Of a DNA stretch of 64,000 nt, positions 1-14,200 are shown piece by piece (within the stretch, counting starts at the first letter, position 1; each line of letters opens with the position of its first letter). Location of the stretch: assembly GCF_003590095.1 (NCBI RefSeq), contig NC_039494.1, forward strand, positions 1,488,001 to 1,552,000, given 5' to 3'. The DNA is from Trichoplusia ni. Its lineage: Eukaryota > Arthropoda > Insecta > Lepidoptera > Noctuidae. Made by a program: the position numbers and the translations under genes. The notes beneath the pieces are model-generated. The model did not search any database. It was not told where the DNA came from and saw only the letters and a program-made list of their open reading frames with translations.

Positions 1-1593
1 AATGTATCAGAAACTTAAAGCATTATGAAATGAAAGAAAAGGAGAGAAGATTAAAATAAATAAATCTATTTTTAATTTTAAAATCCAATCGGAAAATATT
101 GCTTTATCAGTATACTGTAATTTGTTTCTCTTAGAAGTAGAAAATACATATTTATTAAACAGATAGGTTACGACAGGGTTCATATTTTACAAGTATAAAA
201 TATGTTTGGATAAATAGAGAGAGAAAAAATCTAAACTAAACGCTACTAGGGTGCAACTCTAGGAAGAAGTGAATTCTAATTTATCATTACCTAATTCGAA
301 ACTTGGCAGTTTTTCATTCATAATTATCGTTTTATTCTAACATTAAAATGTAGTTCCCTAATTAATTAATTTAAATAGTTAGGTATTGTTTCAATTAACT
401 ACATAAAAGGGTACGTTAACAAATTAGATCGTTATTAGACGGGATATATGAAAACCGCAAGGGTCCATTTTGACACGTTCATGACGCGTCCTTGCCCAAG
501 GTGTTTTCTAACTTGGACCTTTACATTTAAAATGGGAAGTTTAATCTATCTAAAAATGCCTAGGTCAAAATTAATATCTAGGAGAAAGTTTAATTTATCG
601 ATCGGTGGGCAAATAGGCACTTAAAAATGAAGTGGGTTGTCAGTAATTAAATTAATATGTACTCATTTTCACTTGGAGCTTGGTACTTATATTTATTTAC
701 GCATTCTACTATCAGACAGTACTATTATTTAATCAAACATATCTGGTTTGTCGACGTTATAATTCCGAATTAATTTGCTTTTATTACCCTAGGGCGCCCT
801 TATTTGCTTCATTCTTTTATAGCTGAATATATAAAATTAATACCACATTTGCATATGTAGATGATTTAATATCTATTAAGGCTAATTTGTTCTGTATTCC
901 TTCATTTATTGTTTTATTCATAGGTACGGTAAAATTTGTAGGAACACTTTGCAATCTTCATGCCATAACATGAATCTCAAAAGTAGACAGCTTTGTAACT
1001 TCAAACCTATCTGACTGAATAACTAATCAATTCGCAGAATTTTAAAACAAGTTGATGTTCAAAACACTTTAATGAATAATTCTAAATGTTCACTAAGTAA
1101 TAATGTTCATAGAATGGAAATATCTATCACGATCTAGATTATAGGTTAAAGCACTTTAAAACATCTGGTCATAGCTATTTAATATTTTTACATATAGATA
1201 ACATTTACGATCATAAATATCAATTCTAGATTTACTCATAAAAGCTTTTATCAATTTATTGGACGTCAACATCTCCGAACTTAACTTAGCTTACCGAGTA
1301 CCGTTATTTAAATTGTTTGACGCAGATTCAATAATGAAGAAGCAATTAAATATAAAGTAAGGCAGCCTTTCGAATGTAACAATAATATCAAGACACTGAA
1401 ATGAACACCGATTGACTAACTAACGCCTGTGAGACGTGTCCGCATCAAACAATGTAAAAAAGGCACTAACTCAACCACTACGTGCGTATTCTGGTCGATA
1501 CTCCTTATCGCTCCCTCGCCGAGCGGCAATGAGAGATGAAAAGTGATTCTGCACAGACCTATTCCTTTCCCAACAAATGTTGTAGTCGTTCTT
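1..1593. other. 3' UTR and downstream flank of the receptor gene
   Basis: AT-rich, with no coding evidence. The 3' UTR of the minus-strand receptor gene must begin below 1594. Candidate poly(A) signals (TTTATT on the plus strand) are at 1255-1260 and 905-910. I see no downstream gene. Confidence 0.5.
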
Positions 1594-2281
1594 TCATCCC
1601 GGATCCTGTTTCGGATCTAAATTGGCCCTCCTTTCTTGAAGCGCTGCCAACAGGGATTCCCTTACTTCCCGTTCCGAACTTCGCCATAATCTTACGAGTT
1701 CCTCTTCCGACAGTAGTGACAGTTCCGACCTCGCTCCCATCGGGGGTACTCTAGGGTACGGTGGCGCCGGTGGAATATCTTGGTCATCTTGAGAAACCAT
1801 AATCTCGATACTGGCTCTTGAAGTTGGGCAGTCTGTACTCAAGTAGTTATCGGATCTATCTGAAACGTCTTGATAAGAGCGAGTTGAAGAACCTTCTGCA
1901 CGTCTTATCATAGGTGATGGTGTTCGAAGTCGGGTATTGATATCAGGAGGAGAATTGGTCAAACAGCTTACATCTCGGCTCAGTCTTCTGCCTATATTAT
2001 GGCATGTGCGTTCATAGATATTAGAGACCGAGTCTGTATTTAGGACTGAGTCAGTGCTAAATCGCCGCACGTTAAGTCCCGCGAGGCTACATCTTTTCCT
2101 CCGGCCTCTCGGGGAAACCCGTAGCTGACGAGGGGACCGACTCTGTCGCGGTGAGCGGCTCGATACATCAGTCGAAGGCGAGAGGAATTTACTCTCGGTT
2201 AATTCTTCTGATGCTTCCGTTTCAGTTTCAACTGGTTCTTGCTCTTTTATTGACCCCAAAGAATGATCACGTTGTTGTACC
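1594..2281 (-). CDS. Nmdar3: NMDAR3-like exon 14: C-terminal cytoplasmic tail and stop
   Basis: The exon follows acceptor TTTCATTAG and runs 688 nt to a stop at 1594-1596. The tail is acidic at first (EQEPVETETEASEE), then Ser/Arg/Pro-rich with SPRQ and SPRG repeats and a GRRKR cluster. It next has many Ser/Thr, then QDIPPAPPYPRVPP, and ends in a predicted helix (LLSEEELVRLWRSSEREVRE). A Pro-rich stretch before a terminal helix is also seen in vertebrate GluN3 tails. No PDZ ligand is evident at the end (KQDPG). Confidence 0.85.
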
Positions 2282-5200
2282 CTAATGAAAAAATATTTCA
2301 TTATTGGAAGTTCGTTACAGAAACAAATATCGTAAAACAAATAGCTACCTTCTTATTGCTTGAATCATTTCGTATAACTGCGCTTTACTTTTACGACGTC
2401 TACGCTGTTCGTGTTCCTTCTGAAACAAACGTACATTCCTATCGTAATCTGACCAATGTGGATATAATATAAAGAAAGAGATAATGAAAAGCAATTACCC
2501 TCTTGACACTTTTCTGAAAGAGTGAAGTGAAATGTCCCTGTCGTATAGTATTGACAAGTTCTCGTGCCGCATGATGAGGTGATACCAGTTCCACGCAGTT
2601 AATAAACCTGTATAATTTCTGTAACAAAAGATACACGTTACACAATCGCCCCTATGAGTTTGAAAAACAATGACGCACTGACAACAATGGGTATAAGAAT
2701 CGCGACTGTGTAAGACAACAGTGTCGGTGTAAAGAGAAGTGTTCGTTTTCTGTTGAAAGGCGGTCTGATCTGCAGTTACCTTGGTATCAAGCTTAGTAGG
2801 GCAAACAAAGTGCCGTCAATTGTTAACTACGCTGATAACAAATGATAGCTCTTTACATTCAGTTTTACTAAATGTAACACTGTCGTTATTTGCGAGTAAT
2901 ATTTGGATTTTTAGATATGTAGGTAGAAAGACTGTATCTAATATAATGTAGCTATCTAACACGATCACCTACTAATGTTTGTCGAAAATTTCTTTGAAAA
3001 AAAATTGACAATATTTTAAAATAAAGAGATACTTTTTCAAAAATTTAGTATGTAATTATTTCATGATTTCCAACAGCTGTCCTAAAAACATCAAAGTAAT
3101 TCCACACGTTATACAACGAACACATTTAGTAAGAATCAAAATATTGAGCTGCTTAAATATTAATTTGTTCATCAAGTATACTATACGGATGTAGAATATA
3201 GTAGGTAATAAATAAATATAACAAATAAAAGAATGAGTTGGCTGCTTCAGTCAACGTAGAAGCCATTTTGTATTGTATTTAACTGACCTGCTACTACTTG
3301 CGGTCTGTGGGACCAAATATTTTTATTTACGGTAGATAACATTGTATTTACAAAGAAACAAAAGGTAAATATATTTTGCCCATTGTTCGTGTCTCGGTTC
3401 AGAACAGAAGTTTTTAAGAGATGGAACGTAAAAACTCTCCAGTGTTTCGATATAAAAGATTTATGTTTGTATTATACTTAGCATGGTTTACTTTTTATAG
3501 TCCGTTCTGTACAATTTTGATGAAAACTCGTTGTATTTAGCTTCACTCATTCATTTACAAACTTGAACTGATACATTTAGTGACAATAAGTTAAGTAATA
3601 GTAGACTTTCATACTGTATAGATGACAATGAACACTATGAGTCGACTCGTTAAATAGTATAATTTACGCAATTCCGTTTACAACTAAAAGGAATAAATTA
3701 AGTCGTCTCGTTTGACCTTAATTTAAAAACTATTATTTTTATGCTCGTGGCTAAGCTATAACCGCATAAGTGATTCGATCACAGGTTAAGCTATGCTTGA
3801 CGCGGTTGGTCCGTAGATGGGTGACCATCTTTGTCATAGCGAGTTCCTCCGTGTTTCGGAAGGCACGTTAAATTGTGGGTCCCGGCTGTTATTCCTACAT
3901 CTTTGACAGTCGTCACAGGTAGTCAGAAGCTTGAAAAGTCTGACAGCCAGTCTAACCAAGTGGTGTCGTGTTGCCCAGGTACCTGGGTTGAGGTCAGGTA
4001 GGCAGTCGCTCCTTGTAAAACACCGGTACTTAGCTGAAACCGGTTGGACTGGTAGCCGACCCCAACATAGTTGGGAAAAGGCTAGGCCGATGATGATATT
4101 AACTGTGTGTGCCGTGATATAACTAATTTAGGCATTCGTATAGTATCGGTATCGGATATAAGTTATTCGTATAATTTATGTGTATTACAGAATTATAGAA
4201 TTATGTAATGTGAATGTGTGAATTATGGAATGTATCTTACCTGACTGAAAAACATAACATTTCTGCTCCTCCATATAGTTCCCTTTGGCCTTTTGCGGAG
4301 TGACGGCAAGGTGTACTTATAAAACAGGTGCTCAAGGGTCAGTATCACGCAACCCAGAATCATACCAACTCCTAGTAAAATGAAAACTCCAGCTACTGCT
4401 GCTACACCTGTGGACAAATAGTAGCAATTGTAACATCCCAAAGTACAAAACAATAGAGGAAATAACTGAAATAATTGGAGTATTGCAATATCCAATAAAC
4501 GAAACAATATTATATTCCAATTTCCAATACTTTTATTAATATATACCTTAATATTGGAATAAACGGAGCGTTAATATTTCGAATACACGTACAAATATAC
4601 AAAACGGTTTTTAATTTTTTTGTAAAATACCAACTATTTAAAAAAAAACGTTTTCGGTCTCATAATACGTGAAAACATTAATGCCTTGAATAATAACGGT
4701 GCTAAGTTACATATAGTTGTAGCAATATTTTTTACATAACACAACTCGTAAATTATAATCATATCTATTATATATTTAAAATATCTGATTTTAATTTAGT
4801 ATCAAGGAAGGTAAATTTAAGACCATAAATTGCATCAGTAATAAAGATAACGTGTTGTGGTCCCTACTTATTTAAATCCTAAGAACTGTTTCTTATTTAA
4901 TTAAATACGAAAACAGCAAAACTTTGGCCCGAAATTATAATTTAAAGCCGACATTTTATCAGTGGAATGCTTCGGGCTACTTAATTACTCTGTTTCACTT
5001 TCATATTAATTCCGTCAAGGTTGAACATTATCAAAGTACTCTTTACAAAAAAGTTCTTAAGATATTTAATGTACACCTACATGAAACGAAATTATGAAAT
5101 CAGGATCATTTTTCTCAGTAGGTATTTTATTTACATTACAAGGGATTCTTTTCACGAAGTTATGAAATAAACATAGCAGAAGAAAAATCTTCGTTAATCC

Positions 5201-8200
5201 ATCTTAAATAATTAGAGTTCAAAATTGAGAGCTTCTTATTTCAATTGTATTAAATTTTGTAAATTAATACAACTGAAATAAACAAAAAAATCTCATAAGC
5301 TGAATATTATATATGCAACTAGCTGATGAGATTTGTACCACGGGGCTAATTTGTGAATCTAAACCATGGGCGAAACAAAAAGTCTTTCAAGAAAAGTCAA
5401 ATCGGTCCAGCCTTTTAAGAGAAATTTTATGTCCAGCAGAATTGTATATAAAAGTGAGAAAAATGTGGTTTCACACTTTTGTGTGTAATACGGGTATTAA
5501 TTTCACTCCAATTAACAAAATTGACTGCCGAATCATATCGTAATCACATTATAAATTTCGGACCCAAAAAGTCATTGATGCCATAATATCTACTTAACAT
5601 CCAATGAAAACGGTTTATGGATTATTAATTAATCTTTCAATTCAATTATCAGAAGGTACAACGGAAAATTATGCGAACGATTAAGCAAAGAAATTAGCAA
5701 GCTATGCTTACATTGAAAAGATTTTATCAAAATTCGTTAGGAAAATATTACGTACGTTATTCTTTATGAGATCAGTAAATTGATCAGTTACAGTAGATTC
5801 TTTGATACTATGTTCAGTTGGTCTTCACTACTGTGTAATATTATTCGATCTATCAGATTGGCAATTTGTACCAAGTCCGAGGGGGTTGTTAAATTGATCG
5901 ATTGCAATGAATTTAATGAGTAAACAGAGATTGATTCATCTTGTCTTGGCTATGGGCGATAAATCTCAGAAGATTCATAGAGAATGGTTGATTAGTTTTT
6001 TATTAAAATGAATTTCGAATATCAATTTGTCTCAGAACATAATAATATTTTGTTTATTATATTCTGGTACAGTAAGAGTGAGGATCTTATTTAATGTAAT
6101 AATAAAATAATTTTGTGTGATAACTTGGAATAGTACATTGGAAGTTATCCAAACTTGGATAGGCAACGGCACTGTTACGAACAGCCATCAAATTCTGCGG
6201 AAGTTTATAGCTTTGTAAGATGTAACTCCTTGATATTACATCGTTACACTCGTTCAGTGGAACTCTGAGTTAACATGGAACTACTTTTTTAATCGTTACA
6301 TAGTTTAGATACTTATATATAGCAGATAGAGATAACAGTTTGGTGAAGTATGATTCCCTTATCGTTATTTTTTTGGTTCTAAAAAAGTCGTTAAAATCGA
6401 CTCGATTAACATATTTTATAAAAATACAAGCCTAAAAATTCACTCCCGGGTGAAAAAAGGGAATTATTTATAAGGTAACTTGAATTTATAATTAAAAACC
6501 TACTCTGGTACCAGAGGCACGTTATAAAATTTCATAACTCAATTCCAGCGTCACTTTACTTTTAATCGCGCCTTCACGAGTTTATCCCAAATAAGAGATA
6601 AACATACTGTTGGTGTCAGCTCATTTTTTTCAAACGATAAATCCCGTGTTTAATCTTTTAGGTCGACTGGTAGTAATACCTCTCCGTACACTGCGCGACG
6701 TTGAGGGGTCGGATTAACGCGAGGGTGGCGATAAATTCTAATGAAATTTCTGCCAGACTCAAGCTATCTAAGCAGGTGGAACAAATTCACATTAAAGTAG
6801 TAAGACAAAAGTCTCTTAAGTATTGAAACTAACATAACAACGTTTAAAACATAGAAAGATTTGTGAAATGAACAAAGGTCGTATTCTTGTTCTTGGTTTG
6901 TCTCTCTCTGTAGAGTTATAAAGTTTTGTACACAAACGAAGCTGTCTCTTAAAACTAAAGCTTACCGAGTGGCTTCGGTTGTATTCCATAGTCGGGACTA
7001 AGTTTGAAACAAGGCAAGCCACCGTACCACTTCTCTGTTAAAATATCCATGTACCCATTCGATGAATATTTAGCTATGACAGCTGAAATGCTATCCTGAA
7101 AGAGAACAAAAAGATATAACACAAAAAGCTTGATAAAACATAACTTTGACGCATATCATACCACTTTATACGTCAAAAATAGCTCACACAATTACCAACA
7201 AAAAAAGCACCTGGTTAGATCGAAAATATTTAAAAGCTTAAAAAATACAAAAGGTGTCATGGTTCGGAATGAAAACTCTCGTTTAACCCTGTTGATGTAT
7301 ATCACGGATTCGCGTAAACCTCAGGGGTATATGGGGCCACGTCAAGATAAAATGACGTATAATCGGTGAGCTAAAGCTACATGACACCCGACTATCGATC
7401 ACACCATTAGGAGGTTCGTGCGTCATCCATCAATCTTTTCGTGCAAAGATCCGGAATCGCCCCCCACTACTCAGCCTTCTGTAAGTCCCCAATTTTATGT
7501 AAATCTTTGCTACATTTCTTCAAAGACGTCGCTTAGGCACATAGCCTATTCCTTAATTTCAGGTAAGTATATTTCGAAAGCGTTACGCTAAGTTTTAAAT
7601 TTGCTTCAAACCATTTTAAACTTCATAAGAGTAGGTTCCAGTTACACGAGATCACTTTTCATACCATTCTTAATATTGAAACTTACCTTCAGAGGAAATC
7701 CTTTAGCCATACCAATAGCATACGCATCTTCAGCAAGTGCATGATCACCAATACGCTGCAGTTTACATCCATGGTCAGTAGCCCGGTAATAATCTAAGAC
7801 TGGCGAGTCAGCTATTAAAAGGTCCAAAGTGCCATTCCTGCAACAAAAACATTTTCTATTTTTCAAATATTCCTTCTTACTTCGAAGCAAAAAAGGTGAA
7901 GAGCAATCTAAATATTTACAAAGTAAACAGATATCACACCCCATCTCGTGAACGCAAAGCTTTAACCTGTAAGCGAACGGGTCCCTAAAATTTGGAGTGG
8001 AATAATAAATATAATGCTCCGTCACAGTAATAAAAAGTACAATAAAAACAGATACTTTTAGCTTAATGTAAACCTAATCCCACGTTTGAATAAGGTGCAA
8101 AATACTTTACTTTGTAGTAGCTCACATCACTCAGTGCAATCGCTCTGCGCTTTTAGTTGACAAAGTTCGAGGCTTTTCCGGACTTAAGCATGTCCCTTTA

Positions 8201-11200
8201 TTTGACTGGTGACAGTTTATAGCTTAATTGGTGAAATACGAAAGCGAGCACTAAATCTGACGATAAAATTAATGTACTAAAAGGTATTAAGTGGCGATCG
8301 GAGTTCTGAGCGTGGAAATTTTACGAGTTCGTAAAATTCAACGCGTTTTTTAATGAAATTACCTCGGTCGCTGTCGATATTCACATTCTGTTTCATGTAA
8401 ATCAACGTTTCGATTGGAGTTAAAATCGTTAATTTAAAGCTAACAACAATTACCTCAGAGGGATTAACAATAAAATGTTTAATGAATACTTAACAGATGG
8501 CCATTGCTTCATATGTATTTTACCCTAATTGGTGTTGGCCGGAGCTCCACAAAGGCGGGTTACGGATTAACAGTCTCAATGAATACGAGCTATACTTAAG
8601 CTGATATGATGCACGTATGAGGTTTCAGTAATCAGTTAATTATTTAAGTATCGTGTAACCGCAACTTTGGTAATGTCGTTTATCGAAATTGTCAGGTAAC
8701 CCAATATGAATGTTTGTGAAAGCGTTTAACCAAGAGAATGTTATCGCTTTATAATTTTGTCTTCCATACTTGGAAAGAAATAACTTTATTAAAAAGGAAT
8801 AACGTTTCATTTTAATATGATAAGTCATTCCCAGCTTTTTGTTCCGACTTTTAATACATGTAAATTTTATTATGCAGATTATATTTACAAAACGAGAAAG
8901 ACGTGTCAAGTTTCAAAATTAGGGAAGAATATAATTTAGATGCTCGATGTACGGAACTTATTATACCCACCTCTGCTAAGTAATAGGTTAGTATAATATC
9001 TTACCTGAGTCTGTGAATACCTTCTTCAACATCTTGAAGGACGTAACGACGCATTTGTTCTGCCAGCTGTGGATTATTCCGTTGGACGTAGTATTCAGAC
9101 ACCGACGACCTTGCTGTCCCGACCCGCAGAGAGAGCCACTAAAACAAAACGATTTCATGAAAACCTCTTTAGTTAGCAACTTTACTCGTTCAAAACATTT
9201 GCATGTTCTACTTACATTACTTCGACCTTGGTAGTCATCAACAGCATTGTGAAAAAATAACCCCGCTATCAAAGCGGCTATGTTGGCAGTGTAACTAGCA
9301 ACAAATATCACAGAGAAGCCACCCCACACATTTATTAGAAACTTATTAGGCCAACTCTTCGGGGCTTTGAACGCAACCAAATGTCCACATAAAAGTCCCC
9401 ACATAACCCACAGGGCACTGGAAATGCTAAAGTTCTTTGATCTCTGCCGACCCCAAGGGTTTAATCCGAATGGTGATAACCATTCGTAAATTGCCACGGC
9501 TATAGCCGTCACATTCAGAGACGTAAATATAGCAATCCATAACTCTGGTGAAAACGGTAATAAAAACGCTAGTAACGGTATATCAGGCCTTTGATTTGGT
9601 GCGGCTAATATAGACACTTCACTGAAAAAGTAAGGTTGACTGTAGTCTATGACCTCTGCCCTCGCTGCGGACACACTGAGAGCTGCAAAAGACATATGAG
9701 CGGCTCCAGATACTAAATCTCCAATAATACCGTTCCATTTCTCAACGCTTTCATCTGGGCCGATATCAAACAAGTATGGCTTTTCTTGGGCGTCCTCTTC
9801 CAGCGATTTGTAACCGTTACGGTATTGTGAACGATAACTCTGGTAATTTATCGGTGCATAGTCACTAGACACGGTTTTGTATTCAAATATTCGATGAAAA
9901 GGTTTGATAAGTTTCCTAGACCCGTACAGTCCGTCCTCTACAATATATAGATGGAAATCAAATTCTAGTTCTTGGGCTATATTTTCTAAAAGATCCATCG
10001 CAAGTCCATAGCAACAATGAGTTTCCATTTTGAGAAATACGGGTTTTGGGGTTGGGAAGAAAAAATCATCCGTTTCTTGATCGCTTTCTCTTTCCAGTTC
10101 ATTGAAGGCGAGGGTTAGATTATCTCGGTCCGACGTTTGCGGTCGATGACACAAGAGGCCTCGGAGACATTGACCGTCTTCGTCGAGCTCACCTTCCATG
10201 ACAAAAGGCGGAGCTAAGGCTGTGACGATGCGAAATATAGTGCGGGCACCGTCCGATTGACCGTGAGCGACGAGTCTGCCTCCCGGCCATACAATTGTAT
10301 GAAGTCTAACGCTACGTCCGAGCACTCGTCCTACTTGTCTCCACATGTTTCCTCCCTCAGGTCCTGGTACTAAGTTCAAAAGTGCGAATGAAGCTGTTAA
10401 CGATCGTTCGGGTCGTTCAGTGCCACCTGCAAGCGCTGCAGCTGAAGATATTCGTGTCTCTCTGTGAACAATCATAACTTTTGTTTAACTTCCCAAGCAC
10501 TTTCAATGTTGAATTAAAGACAAAATTTATCTTATTTTTGTAATATCTAGTAGTTAATGAGTTGAAAGATTCGCCCTCTATTTTAATGAAAATCACGTAA
10601 CACACAAAAAACACATAAATAGGTACGAATATTCAGATTAGGTATTTGTATTATTCAAATACAACAAACATTTCAAGTACTTAAAATAAATGAACAAAGA
10701 TATAAGCGTCGATGTTCACTTTTGACCTTTAGACATTGTTTCGCTATGAACCGAGACAATGTTTAGGGGTGAAAAGTTAAGTTGTCGTCGGACTAAAATT
10801 GAAATCGTTTTTAGCGGTGAATCAGTGTAAGCTATGCTATGCTATTCAAAACAAACATATGGGTTGATTATAAATAATGTTATATAAAACTCATTTGTAT
10901 TGTATTTGTAAATTATTAGTGATTTTAGCCAACGCATAACATGTTCTATTATTGGACTATAGTTTTCGAAAAGTATATTCCTGGCAGTGTTACTACACAC
11001 AAAAACCATTGCGATATTATTACATAATTTCCTTGATCTGCATAGAAATATATAGCATAATACAAAGTAAGTAACGAAATTGTGTGGTTTTGTGCCCGCA
11101 GAAAGGGAAATGGGTGTGAACATGCAATATCCGCGTCGGCCCGCCGATACCCACTTTCAACCCGAGTTTGGCACAAAATGATAAAATAACACAACCCACG

Positions 11201-14200
11201 TATCCCAAGCTGTTTCTAATATTCAACAGGGCTGTTTAAAATATGATTATTTCTATATTTATCTCTTAGGTATCATAACGAACCTCAAATAACGTATAAT
11301 ATTGCTTGTAATTTAATTTGAATACATCCTTTTGAAAAGTCACTTACAGCTTAAAACTAAAACACGTATAAAAGAGGAATGTTTTATTTTTTATCCAGAT
11401 AATTTATTTAAGACGCTAAACTTTGCCGTATTAGTTAAAAGTTTGGCTCATCTCAGAGATTTAGACGTTGAAAATCGTCCCTATGGGCGATGACATCTCT
11501 TGAGCCAGCCGGATCAAAATACGAGATTCCTTAACCCCAACCAGCATCTGCTTGCTAACCATTATTATTCCTCGTGCGTAAACCAAAGGGATTTTCGAAA
11601 CATGCCAAGGAACTTTGTTTGGAAAAAGTTCAAATTAAAGGCATTATTTATATACCTACAATCTAACTCCCTCAATTTTTCCAAAGTACATATTGAAAGC
11701 CAATTTTTTTTGTACAATTTTTGATTATTGTTGTTACAGATGTCTTTTATGTGAAAAAGAGAAAGAAATCTTCTTGCTTTCATGTTATTGAATCAGGCAC
11801 AGGCACACACGTTTTATAGAGATGCTTAAGGCAGAACGTAAAGAAAAAGGAAAATGATTGTGGGCAGGCAAGCATTGTAATGGTAGCTCAGAGAGTGCGT
11901 AAAACTGTATCTAGTGACCTGACCTATATAGTTGCCCTAATTTCTGAATGAACTAAAAAGGGAACTATCTACGTCAAGTCATGTCAATAGATGGTGATCA
12001 TTTCGTCGAGTCAGGGTATTCAGTCTGGACGTCTGCCAAAATTTGCTACCGTGCAGTTCCGACCGATTTATGATAATGTGAACGAGTTGGATTTTACCCA
12101 AAAATATTAGCTACGGTATGATGTTGTTGTGTATCTAAATCACTTTTGCTTACTTCAAGTAATTGGTTATTTAAATTTTATTTTAGGATCTTCTTAACCA
12201 AGTGAATTTTAATGTTGATTTAAAATTGTGTGTCACGAGAAGCGCAATTTATTTGCGAATTGATTTGGCTATTTATTTAATCCGATACTTAAATTATTTG
12301 CCATTTAACATAAGTCTAGCTGTTGTATAACTTTTAGGAATCGGTTCATTTATAGCAACTAGTCTATTTTATAATGAAGTAGTGTGCGAATATTAATTAA
12401 GTGTTAAATAAATCATAAAACATCACAATTAATAGTTTCAGTACGAAACATTTTTTGACCACTACCCTAGCACTACACAAATGGATAAAATTTATAAAAT
12501 GATAAATAATATAACATTAATTCTTTATTACAGTCAGTTTTATGAAGGTCTATCAACCCAATTCAGTAAAAACTAATTCAAAGATAAGACATTACAATAA
12601 TACGACAATTTCAGAAGACGGAATGTTTGCTATTAAGTTTCAAACTAAAGAATTACGAACTAATTTAAGTGCCAGGGAATAAAAGCGATGTTATTTGTCA
12701 CTTGTCGTTGTGTAAGAGCAAACTATCCCGGGACCTGTCCTTTATAATCTAAAGTTATAAAGTGAGTCCGTGATTTCACATAGAGTTTGACAAACATCGT
12801 CTTTAATTTTTTATTATTAAAATATTTTTTGAAGCAGGTTTTGGAAGGGACATTGTAAATATTCAAAAAGCTTACTGATTTCATTTTTAAGGTTTCGTGT
12901 CTATAGGCATTTCGTGTCAAATCTATCTGTATTACATCTATCCTACCAATATTACACACGCGACAGATTGTATGCACGGATCAAAAAACCACTTAACAGA
13001 TTAAGACGAAACTTGGTACACAGATAGTATATATACAGAATTAACAAATAGGTTAGTAATTTTATCCCAATGATATGTTTCCGTAAGAACGGTTGCGATG
13101 AGTACCATCGGGCCCGCGGGCAACAACTAATATTCTAATAATAAGAAAATGTTAATGAATATGTTTAGAACATTTCATAACTATTAAAATGAAATGTATA
13201 CAGTACGCCGTACTACCTATAAATCAAATCTAACTTAAAGAAACTACTAACTCAAAACTAACAGACAGACAAAAATTACAATTAACAAAACACCTCATCA
13301 GTATCATGGCAGGCTCCTGATAACTTTATAAGAGAATTGATTCGATACAGTCTCCATTTATCATTTGCCGAAACCCAAGCATTTACGCGCTTTTTCTGGA
13401 TACATTACGGCAATCTCTGAATAGGGTTAGGCTCGGATTCCGATCACGTATTTTATTGAATAACGTTCCTTCGAGCGTGTGCCTTCGATCACCACTATTA
13501 GATAGGTCAAGAGCGAGTCAAGTCCTTGAATAATTCACCTAGAAACTGAATGACCTGATTGCGAGTTATGGTCACGATTTTTCGTTATAGAAATACATAA
13601 TGTTCAATAAGGTGTCATAAAAGCGTCGCAATTGATAGTGAACAACTTAAGATGTGCCATATGTAAATATTGATTATGTATTTTTACATACACTAAAATA
13701 TATCGATCTCAATTAATTTTTTGGCTGTTTGAATTCGTATTTAAAAATATTATCTTCACGAGGAGTATAAATTCTCGCGTAAGTACTTTTGAAGTAGCCA
13801 AATTCTGCTTGGTAAAATGTGGTTTCGAAAAATTCTAGTGGTTGTCAGACGGAGATAGCACAACAATGAATCGCAATGTACTTTTGGGAATCAGTGTAGA
13901 GTGAGCTCGTGTTATGTGAGAGCCGACTAAGCTGCACCAGTGTGCATACTACTCCCACTTACGGCATATTGCAGTTGAGGAAAGGTGACAGCACGATATA
14001 CGGTGTAGAGCAGCGTCTCTTTTACACAATTGCTACAGAATGCCTCTAAGCGGTGATGGTTGGCACCCGACACGCTAGCACACAAGACTCGATTCTCGGA
14101 CGGTACTAATCCTACTTAGTAAAGAAATATACAACAGCCTAGGCATGGAGATTTGCCGTCTGTGTAGGTTCTGTCTGATACAAACGTGTTCATGGCCTCA

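Noticed and set aside
10418..10461. Alternative acceptors for receptor exon 7 at GCTGCAG or CTTGCAG
   Set aside because: Both give an immediate stop when joined to phase-2 exon 6. Only the acceptor ending at 10462 keeps the frame.
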